NCBI RefSeq assembly: GCF_000003815.2
Contig: NC_049980.1
Span: forward strand, 15,677,993-15,741,992
Length of the DNA stretch: 64,000 nt
Source of the DNA: Branchiostoma floridae
Taxonomy: Eukaryota > Chordata > Leptocardii > Amphioxiformes > Branchiostomatidae
Direction: 5' to 3'
How positions within the stretch are numbered: the stretch's first letter is position 1; each line of letters opens with the position of its first letter. The position numbers were made by a program, and so were the translations under genes. Positions 37,615-46,329 of this stretch are shown in pieces. The notes beneath the pieces were generated by a model. It made no database searches. It was not told where the DNA came from and was given only the letters and a program-made list of their open reading frames with translations.

Positions 37615-40600
37615 TACAAATGTACATACCCTACACACACAGACAAGCCAAAAGCAGTAAAAAGATTATAAGAACTATGGTCAACTGTCCAATTATGATG
37701 ATGAATAAAAAAAAGGCGTTCATTTCAGATATTTCATCACTGCTGGGTGTTATGGTTCAATGATGTGGAAACAGTAACACATATACTATGCACTTATTTA
37801 AGTAACAGTTTTCTGATAATCTACCATGGTATACTGCCTATCACTTTATTGTGGAGCTGCCATATAAGTGTAACTGGGAGTCCGGGACTATGTTTAGTAA
37901 AACAAATCTGCCCTTTCCTTATTGTGCCAGACACAGGTTCACAAATAGATAATGGCATACTGTCCCAGCCCAAGGACATGCAAAGAGACAACATCAATTA
38001 TCCCTAAAGATATCCCTTCACAAGTGTACATGAGTACCTAGCTTTGGTTAGGGACCTCCCTCGGATAGGACGTTTAAAAAAATGGAGGTTCTGAACTAAG
38101 TGTCTGTGTTTGAACTTGAACTTGAAGAGAGCCACATCACAAGCAAGTTGAAAAACCAACCATACTAGTCAGACAGAGTTGGGTGCTTCCCAGTGTCAAT
38201 GGTTCATATCCTACCGCAGTCCAATATTTCTGCTGTTTTGAGGTCACTGGGTTCTTAGTATAAAGAGCCATTCTATTAAACTGGCATAAAAAACGGAGGC
38301 GGCGGCAGGAAATTTCGTCTGGGGGGGCGAACTTTTACTGACAGAATTTTGTGGCACACGCTTAAGTAGCGCCGAAGGCGCTACCCATCGCGCCGGAGGC
38401 GCGACCACCCTAGGGGTGTCCGGGGGCATGCTCCCCCGGGAAAATTTGAAATCTAGACCCTCTAAAACAGCATTTCCTGCGTTTTGACGGGTAAATTTTG
38501 CTGCCAGACTAAGCTAAGTTTCATGGCAATTCTGTTAGAAAGACACATGGTTTTAGCGAGGGCGATGCCCCCAAAATATTTTCACAATTTCGAGTGCCGA
38601 AGGTGCGAGCTGTCCCAAGGTTGGTCTTGGGAAATTTTTAAATCTGCACCCTCTGAAACGAAATTTTCTGTATTTTGAGGGACAAATTTTGCTTGCAGAC
38701 TATGCTAAATCTTATGCCATTTTTGTCAAAGAAAAAGATGTTTGAGGGCGATGACCTAAGCTACCACGCACAAATTTTCACCATGCCGTTGTGAGCGCCC
38801 GAGGCGCAAGTCATCGCTAGGGAGGTCCGGAGAAAATTTTTAAAATCTTGACCGTCTGAAACGTCATTTCCGAACTGCACTTCAGTGGCACATTCTGCTT
38901 GTAAACTAAGCTAAGTACGATAGTACAATTTCTATTGGTTTAAAAGATTTTTCAGAGCAACGCTCCCGCAACATATTGTCCTGCGCCGAAGACGCAGCCG
39001 TCACAAGGGAGGTCTTGCGAAATTTTGAAATCGGGACTCTCTGAAACGCCATTTCTTGCATTTTCAGGGGTAAATTTTGCTGTTAGACTAGCTTGATTTT
39101 ATGAAATTTCCATCATCAAAAAAATACACAAGGTTTCAGTTTGATTTTGTGGGGGGGCGACGCCCCCCCAACATATTTTCCGGGGGGGCAGCCGCCCCCC
39201 CTGCCCCCGCCGGTGCCGCCGCCACTGAAAAATGAAAGGAGCCACACCTTCATAAATTTTTCCTCATTAACCTGGGATTTTATTAAACATATTACAATAT
39301 GTACATGCAGTCATGCAAATATGTGAAAGATTTCTCAAGGGAGATCTCCATTTCAAGATAAACCAGGTCAAGGGACACATATTACTAGTTGCTAAAGGAA
39401 GGTTACCTTGAAGCATACCTCCCATGTTTAGATTCATGTCATGGATCGGTGACCAACTGTGACACTTCAATAAAATCTGACAGCCAAGCAATTACTATAA
39501 TATTAATTCTAAATGTGGGACGTCAACATGATGTACTGTCTTCCACACTTATCATAACAAGGACAGGGGGGCACATAACCTAAAACTGAGGGTCGAGAAA
39601 ACTGGAACCATATCAACACAGGAACTGAAAGCCATCAGCATAAATCCAGGACAGTGAAGAGACCACAAGCTTTGACATCTTGCATTGCTTTGTAAGTGAA
39701 AAGGGTAATTGTGGTGGAGTGACCTAAAGTAAAGGTTAGTTATTCCCAAGAGAAGTACAGATGCTGGCTTTTAATGAGGTGACATGACAACCAAAGTAAT
39801 TGGTATGGAATGTAATCACATGGTGAAGATTCATGCATGTGCCTTATAGGGTAATCCATATTTCCTGGTTATGGTTTGGCTTGTCTCACTGGATCACTTT
39901 ATCTCGCCTGTTTGACAGTGGTCTAAATACTGTGCAAATTTCCTTGTAGTAATGTAGTAATGTTCCCATTGACATAAATAGTATCTAAAACGGAAGCACC
40001 ATGCACAGTTCATGGATTAACTCCCTTATCGCTGGATGTTTAGACTTTACTCAAGAATGTACCCTGCTTACTGCAGAATGAACCACCACAACAAAATCAC
40101 ATTATGGGTTATTTGGTGACATCTAAATGCTGCCTGTTTTTTCCATCTTGACAGGATACAGAGTGACAAAAAGATGAACAGTTTCACTTTCAAAATCTTA
40201 ACAAGGCTGCAACAGCAGAGATACATACTAGTGCCACCTGTGTCCTGTTTTCAATGATCTAAATCTGGACCCTTAACTAAGTAGCTTAACCTTGTCCCTG
40301 ATCTCAATACAGGTACATACACCCTGCAATGGTGTGCATGTACAACTTACAAAGATAACATGGCATCATACGAGAATGATACACCGGACTAAATACCTAT
40401 ATATTTTGAGCTCCAAATTTTTTCACAGAATCTTTAAAACATTGCAGACAAATACCGCTTTGTTTATTGATATTCAATCCCCAAATTCAATGATACACAA
40501 CAATGTCCACATGGATAGGACATAAACATCATTTTAATGAAGAGAACATTGTCTTTAGGGTTCTTATTTCTATCTCCAAAGCGAGTCCCAAAATGGCCTG

Positions 40601-41736
40601 TTGACAGGAGTGGTCAGGGATTGTTACTACGTTAACTGAAGGGACTACCCTAAAGATCAATAAATAAATAAAATAAATAAATTGTGATAAAAATTGACAA
40701 TCACAAATTCACAATAACACCAGTATATATGTACATCCTTTAAAATTTCTTTCACAGTTCGAAACATTTAGCATGAAAAATGAGTGACTATGCAAATCTC
40801 ATTTGAATATCCTGTATCTGACATGTGTACTGGGAGGTTGACCCCAGTATACATCCAGATCCAGAACAGGTTTATAATTTTGAACCTTGATAAATATAGA
40901 ATACAACACAGTGTATTCCATATCACCCGAGGTACCAGCCCGACCGCGGGTCGGATCGCACGATCACCCGGTCCGGAACACCCGTATCAAACGTTTTCGC
41001 ATCACAGGTTATGACATAATGATATGTACTAATACTACTATGTGACCATTGAAATATTATTTTGGCCGATGTTTGTCAAAACGAATGTAAGATTGTCTTA
41101 TTTTGTATTCCTGTACCCTTTCTTTATGATGCAACCAAACATTTCACTCATGATTACGCAATTCCCATATTGATTCGCTACACTGAACGTACAGGTATAG
41201 TAAAATGCATGTACCAGTATCATGGTTCGCATGCCGTTGTAAGAACCATGTCAGCATGACGCATCTGCTGAGATAACGTTGGGTGGGGTGCTTATCACAA
41301 AATTGATAAATGAAAGTTAGATTTCTAATTCATTTTGGAAGGCGGAGAACTGTTTGGTTTCAAGGTTCGAAATAGTAAAATGAGTTATGAAGCATTCGGG
41401 TGACATGTAATTTTGCGGACGTGATGTTCAAGGTTGTATGCCCCTCCCCTTTTCATCAAGTGGGTAGCTGGCGCAATTTCAAACGGCTCCAACTCAAGAT
41501 TCAAAAGATTAAACTGCGTGTACACAAATTAAGTGTGAATATGATCTGATGCATATGATGCTGTCTTACAGGAATTATACACAATTCCCACGCAGGCGGA
41601 ATAACAAATCAACTGTCTCATGGTGCTGGTCACTGTTCTTCCCGATGCCCTCCCCAAAACACTTACCTTGATTCTGGGCTCTGCAAGATGCTACAAAAGC
41701 CACCAATAAAAGGCTGATAAGCAGTTTTGACTTCAT
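31852..41736 (-). CDS. BSG/NPTN: Basigin/neuroplastin-family Ig membrane protein, 10 exons
   Basis: Minus-strand exons in order: 41736-41667, 37392-37179, 36727-36594, 36424-36278, 35728-35591, 35010-34863, 34072-33933, 33791-33675, 32298-32277, 31936-31852. They join to 404 residues. Residues 1 to about 20 are a signal peptide (MKSKLLISLLLVAFVASCRA). Three Ig domains follow, with cysteine pairs C45/C109, C161/C212 and C259/C312, each spread over two exons. The segment from about 336 reads ALWPFLGILAEVVILVAIIF; with its buried Glu345 it is the hallmark of basigin and neuroplastin, which chaperone monocarboxylate transporters and plasma-membrane calcium pumps. The tail has a poly-Asp run and ends RLRNVNA, like the vertebrate RQRN ends. 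Three Ig domains match the long basigin and neuroplastin-65 forms. Probably the pre-duplication gene, so a single vertebrate symbol is not assigned. Confidence 0.94.
34340..34545 (-). repeat. tRNA-derived SINE in intron 6 of the basigin-like gene
   Basis: On the minus strand an A-box-like GTGGCACTGTGGTTAG and a B-box-like GAGTTTGAATCCC are followed by CTTGGGAAAGGC, a TACCTAGCTTTGG-type stretch and ATGGAGGTCCC. Fragments of the same family occur at 38020-38100 and 53395-53530. Confidence 0.6.
34568..34592. repeat. (ATC)n microsatellite
   Basis: About eight ATC/TCA units in intron 6 of the basigin-like gene. The microexon at 32277-32298 of the same gene is built from the same trinucleotide. 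Confidence 0.8.
37566..37612. repeat. (CA)n microsatellite
   Basis: More than twenty CA units in intron 1 of the basigin-like gene, followed by CATA variants. Confidence 0.9.
38020..38100 (+). repeat. SINE 3' fragment
   Basis: GAGTACCTAGCTTTGGTTAG followed by GGACCTCC matches the 3' part of the SINE family at 34340-34545 and 53395-53530. Confidence 0.5.
38283..39238. repeat. GC-rich tandem repeat, about 200-bp diverged units, in basigin-like intron 1
   Basis: Four to five units repeat the same order: a GGCGCNNNGAGGCGC-type GC block, AAATTTTNAAATC, CCTCTGAAACG, then GTAAATTTTGCT and GACTANGCTAA. Anchors for the AAATTTT block are near 38440, 38632, 38833 and 39017. The ends carry GGCGGCGGCA and its inverse (near 38295 and 39220), so it may be a mobile element with internal repeats. 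Confidence 0.65.
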
Positions 41737-42336
41737 TGTACTCCTCTCTATAGTCGCCTTGTCCACAAAATATGTGAATTATGCGCCTGATTTGGTAGAA
41801 AAGGCTCGAATTTCGTGATAAATACGCGAACAAATCGCCAAAATCGAACGACCAGACGAGCCGTAGGTCACGTGACCGTGATGCTGTATAACAGAGGACG
41901 CATGCGCACTTTTCTGATGACGTCATATTCCAAACATACGTTGACTTTTGACCTACTAGTGCTTCTGTTTATTATATTTTTGGCGACGCCTTAAGGGCTA
42001 GCCTAACAGTGTAGTAAATGTCCGATAGCAAAAATTCCTAATGATTCTGCTGTAATTTTTTCGCCCCCGCGTAGTTGTATCACCCCTTTGGATGGAAATA
42101 ACTCGAAAAAGAGTTGACGGGACGTTAACGTTAGATAGCTCTGGAGATACCTTACACAGTGACTGACAAGCAGAACCACCGTAACAGCAGCTGCTTTGGC
42201 CATACCGTTAGAACTGGCGCACAACATGCGAGTCGTCGCCGTCAGACGAAAGGACAGGTGACCTCTCGGGACCTCCGGCGGCTACTACGTCTCCACATCT
42301 ATTCTCAAGTCAGGACCAAACGAGCGGAGGACTTCA

Positions 42337-42445
42337 TGTCAGCCACGCGTCCTCGTTTACCTAGCCATCATGAGACAATAAGAAAATATTTTACAATGAG
42401 ACTTTAAGTAAACGTCCTGATACACTTAAGTCACCAAACAGAATA
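42337..42445 (-). pseudogene. Dead copy of exon 1 and proximal upstream DNA of the gene at 44590-45405
   Basis: It matches 45374-45485 closely, including the double ATG and GCTAG. Here the frame runs ATG ATG GCT AGG TAA, so it stops at the fifth codon, and the GTAAGT donor of the intact copy is missing. Confidence 0.65.
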
Positions 42446-43107
42446 CAGGTGTGTTTATGGTGCGTGGTAGTGCGCGACAAAAAAGTGACGAAGGGCTTCC
42501 GAGGGATATGTAATAGTGTGTTTCTTTACATTTCTCATTATTTACTGCGAAATGACATTAAGCGCTTCAGTTCAGCTCACGGTTGAAAAGCGTAGGGAAT
42601 GGTGTGTTTTGGGCGCAAATTGTGTTTTAGTCAGAGCCTCATTTACGCCTTGAGTGTAAACCGGTTCCGTGACCCAGATTGACCTCTGAGGTGTTGTGTA
42701 AGCGAAGTTACAATGCCTAGCGCAGTGGGTGATTAAAAAACTGTAGGACTAGAATTTTCTTTATAATTGGCTCGATTACTCGCAAGGTTTTTCTCTTTCT
42801 GACAGTATCAGTTCTGTTTGTCGGAAAAATATTTTTGATGGGTTTTATTCAATGTGAAAATGCCCAACTGTGTGCATTATTTTCTGCATCAAAATAATGT
42901 GATTTCTCTCTCATTTTTTCTAAATTAGAGACTGTTAAAGGATTAGAAGTCAGTTGGTCTTGTAGGCGAAGAAATACTCTCTCACCCCATACAGTTATCA
43001 TGCTTCAGGCTAATTCCCTAGAGGAGATGGTCGCTATACTTGAAGGTGTGCAGCCTCCAATTGAAATTCGAAATAAACTGGGGTGTGCCCCCTTTATCGA
43101 ACTACAA

Positions 43108-43290
43108 TGGAGTTACCAAGAGCAAGGGAACGATTATTGGTAATACTGTTCCAAAACGATGTAACGTTAGAAAATCTTGAGATGATTAAGATAGCCTCGT
43201 AAACCCACAAAAAGGTTGTGCTAGTTCTGAATGGATAGAATCTAATCAAGAAACAGTAAGTCAACACCAAAAATGTATGTATATTATGCA
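43108..43290. repeat. Diverged copy of the DNA at about 45513-45640
   Basis: Shared stretches include CCAAGAGCAAGGGRACGATT, GGTAATRCTGTTCCARAAC and TAGTTCTGAATRGAT, in the same order and orientation. With 42337-42445 it shows that exon 1 and its upstream region were duplicated; about 650 bp lies between the two parts only in this copy. Confidence 0.65.
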
Positions 43291-43492
43291 TAGATGAATA
43301 GCGGTCTGTTTAACCACTAATAGATAGATTTAACATGGATGTAACGATTGAACAATACTACCACTAATAAATACATTAGCTATATATTGTGTCCCCGTAT
43401 TTCTTAGTTTGTTGCGCAGGATTTTCAATCACAGCAGATACCTTTACCTGGCCTGTGCCGCTGGTGCTGACCGCTATTAACACACATATAAG

Positions 43493-43646
43493 CCTGCCCG
43501 TGTTGAACACCATTCACACACATGCAATCCTGTCCCTGGTGCTGAACACTATTCACACATATGCAATCCTGTCCCTGGTGCTGAACACCATTCATACACA
43601 TGCAATCCTGTCCCTGGTGCGGAACACCATCCACACACATACAGAT
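43493..43646. repeat. 39-bp minisatellite with RE1-like cores
   Basis: Units start at 43493 (36 bp), 43529, 43568 and 43607, with the pattern CCTGTCCCTGGTGCTGAACA, CCATTCACACACATGCAAT. On the minus strand the unit contains TTCAGCACCAGGGACAGG, which matches the RE1/NRSE consensus at about 16 of 21 bases. The 39-bp period keeps a frame open by chance on both strands. Confidence 0.75.
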
Positions 43647-44459
43647 AAAGCTTTACCGTTATTAGTACACGATACTGATGTCCAATCAACTGACCCATCC
43701 ATCACTATTTGCTAACCAAGTCCATATAGCAACGTAGTGCTAACGAATGTCTGTTGATTTTGTTCTAAACGTTATTTTCCTAAACGCGTTTACATGTATG
43801 TATTATAATTTTTAGCCCATGAAAAGAAATATCATCTCTTCTACAAAAGCAATACATGATCTGTTTTTTTCCTCCGCCTGTTTAACGCCGCGCGAGCATG
43901 CATTTATACAAAGGTCTACATTGAGGAATTGTACTATGGTGACTTATTGTTATTCGCTTGTCAGCATTTCTCTTTACGTGTAACCGGCTTCACGTCAAAG
44001 ACATAGACTAGGCAATTACAACGCTATGGTCACATTTCAAACCTTGTCATGGCCGAACAGTTTGCAGGATCCAAAAGTATGATATAAAAGTCGACAAAAC
44101 ACACATGTGAAGAAAATATTTCTTGATATATACTTATGCTTTATTTTTCGTTCCAGCAACCATGCCTATCGGGCCTTGGCCAGCCCTGCCGGGCCATATC
44201 ACAGATGTCTGCCAATTTGCTATATATCTGTGTCAGGCCGGCAATATCTACGTCGTTGGCAAAACTAACATTCCTTTCAACTAATGGCCCACGTGATCAA
44301 GCAAGCTCCCGTCTACACTGTCTGTGTAACACTTGGATCCCATTGGCCGCGGCCGCGAATATAATTCAAAGTCTCCGTTTCTTATTTGGCTTCTCTTTCT
44401 TGGCCAGCTCTTCCGTCTTGGTCCACTATTGGTAGACCTGTATGACCTGTACGGTGACC

Positions 44460-44548
44460 TTCCTTTGCTATTCAGTCCCACTCCAAGGAATCTCCTCGTC
44501 CAGATGGCTGCTTGGTCACATGACGATTTCGGTGGACATGCTAAACAG
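44460..44548 (-). pseudogene. Dead tandem copy of the last coding part of the gene at 44590-45405
   Basis: It aligns with about 44590-44665. GCAGCCATCTGGACGAGGAG stands against GCAGCCAGCTGGACCATGAA in the intact copy, and both end GAGTGGGACTGAAT. The copy has TGA in place of a TGG codon and a length change near the end, so it is not translatable. Confidence 0.65.
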
Positions 44549-44589
44549 TACTAGTTTGCGAGACATAAGAAGCCAAACTAAGCTTCCAT

Positions 44590-45405
44590 TCAGTCCCACT
44601 CCATTGGTACTTCATGGTCCAGCTGGCTGCCGGGCCACACCATGGTTTCTGTGTAGATGCTATTTTCCCAGTCCATGGGCTCCCCTTCCTCAGAAGGCAG
44701 ATATGGAGGGAAAACGTGAGGCGGTAAGGTTGCGGACTGATTGTGAGAACTTGCAAGCAGATAGGAGTTATTCAGCGTCAGGCCCTGTGTGAACCTCGGG
44801 TCCAAATGATGTAGCCTCGGGTCCGGATGATGTAGCCTCGGGTTCGGATGGTAGGACTGGTGTAGCACTAGGTCTGGATAGTGTGCCGGATGGAGCCATG
44901 AGTCCTCCCTGCTACCCAAACGAAAACACTTCCTTTTGGACTTTTTCCCTACCTGTTTGAACATAAAAAGAAGGCGAAGTGATGTATCTCTCTCTCATCG
45001 TCAATTGGCCCCATGTCTTGTTGTCACCCTAGACCCACAAATAATAACAAAATAATGTTCCCGAAATACAAAAGACACTTATTAGTTCTTACCCGCAGTT
45101 CTTAAGACCTATCATTGACACACGGCTTAAAAAGATAGGCGTCAGAAAGTGTCTTGAATCAAGACATCAGCAGGAAAATAGTCTTCTCAAAACATTTAGT
45201 AACATCTATTTATACCCTGTATAAAGCTAGCGTCCATTATTATTTACACATGGCAAAGACAGGTCGATGTTTACTCTTTAAGTTGCGGAATGACCCACAT
45301 TACCCCTTTTGAAGTAAACAATACTAATTCGACTCGAATTGAAACACATCTACTTACAGCGGCTTGAGTGGTGTCAGCCACGCGTCCTCGTTTGCTAGCC
45401 ATCAT
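44590..45405 (-). CDS. Unrecognised two-exon gene, 136-residue basic/acidic protein
   Basis: Exon 1 is 45405-45358 and ends at a strong donor (GCT|GTAAGT). Exon 2 is 44952-44590 after a pyrimidine-rich acceptor (GTTCAAACAG|GTAGGG). The phases join, with a 405-bp intron. The product starts MMASKRGRVADTTQAAVGKK, and the first 26 residues hold two basic clusters resembling a bipartite nuclear signal. Next comes a seven-residue repeat (PNPRLHH, PDPRLHH, LDPRFTQ). The end is acidic, with two similar motifs, EPMDWEN and VPMEWD, the second at the very C-terminus. I do not recognise the family; a nuclear, regulatory role is only suggested by composition. Dead copies of exon 1 and of the last part of exon 2 nearby show that both have been duplicated. 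A second in-frame ATG lies at 45402. Confidence 0.6.
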
Positions 45406-45412
45406 GAGATCA

Positions 45413-45660
45413 ATAGTATACTTTCAGTATATTTTACAGTGTGACTTTAAGCAAGCGTCCTCACACACTTAGGTTACCACACAGTTGTGTTGTTCGAACG
45501 ACGAACAGTGAGTTTGCCAAGAGCAAGGGGACGATTGTTGGTAATGCTGTTCCAGAACAAACGAAGACAATCAAAATAGTTTGTCCTAATAGTTCTGAAT
45601 AGATCAAATCTAGTTGGGATAAGTCAATGGATATATAGTATTTTTCGATGTCAGATATGC
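45413..45660. other. Upstream region of the two-exon gene, duplicated at 42.4-43.3 kb
   Basis: This stretch matches parts of 42395-42445 and 43108-43290 and is the probable promoter side of the gene ending at 44590. No core motif stands out. From 45660 to 46260 I see only AT-rich DNA. Confidence 0.4.
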
Positions 45661-46317
45661 TTTCATCAAATTAATGTTATAGTAAGGGTTGCAACAGCTG
45701 CTTCAATTCTTCATTTTCAAACTTGAGTAGTTGAAACCTTTCAATCATCTTCAAGAAATTTATTGATTAAATGCTATTTATATCAATCAAGTGAGTAATT
45801 ATTGACGGGTACATTATTTCAATAGTACCGAATTCGAAAATACCAAAGCTCATTGAAAATACTGATTGTCAGGAACATTCTGGAAAAGTTTCAAAATTTT
45901 TGAAATTAGATTAAAAAACAAAAACAGGAACATATTTATTTTGAGGTTTTTTCTTTTCTGTCTATGGCCCAAAATTCTCAAATATTACTGTGTGTCCAGA
46001 CCTTTTTTAAAGATCCCAAACGTTTTAGTAACGATTAATCTAAAAACATCAACCTGACCACATTTCATATATTTTAATTCAAATAATTAATCTAAAGTTT
46101 TTTGTTTGTTTCTATGTTGTTGTATTTTATGCACTCATGTATTGTCCTGTATTGTCTTGTGTATTGTGTGGTGGTGGTGGCATGAATATAGGTTAACGAC
46201 TTGGGTGTGCCGTTACCGAGTCTTGTATAAAAAGTTGCAGAAAAAAACGTCCTCCATCCGTCCGCCTACTCTAATGGACAGTCCCTACTCCCTTGATGAC
46301 ATCACCTCTTGCACTTT

Positions 46318-46329
46318 CAAGATGGCGGC
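46318..46329 (+). promoter_or_regulatory. YY1-type motif overlapping the GNB5 start codon
   Basis: CAAGATGGCGGC covers the chosen ATG. In animal genes this motif sits just downstream of the transcription start and often overlaps the initiator codon. It supports the start at 46322 and a very short leader. Confidence 0.4.

Larger units (their letters stand above)
41737..44589. other. Region upstream of the basigin-like gene; no intact gene seen
   Basis: It holds the duplicated segments at 42337-42445 and 43108-43290 and the minisatellite at 43493-43646. A short plus-strand frame at about 44162 (MPIGPWPALPGHITDV...) has 40 codons and no support. Confidence 0.4.

Noticed and set aside
43389-43715. 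108-codon plus-strand frame and its minus-strand shadow
   Set aside because: The 39-bp tandem repeat is a multiple of three, which keeps frames open without coding. The protein is just the repeat translated.
46106-46321. Upstream extension of GNB5 exon 1
   Set aside because: The open frame before 46274 is cysteine- and tryptophan-rich, unlike the family, and vertebrate GNB5 starts near 46322.
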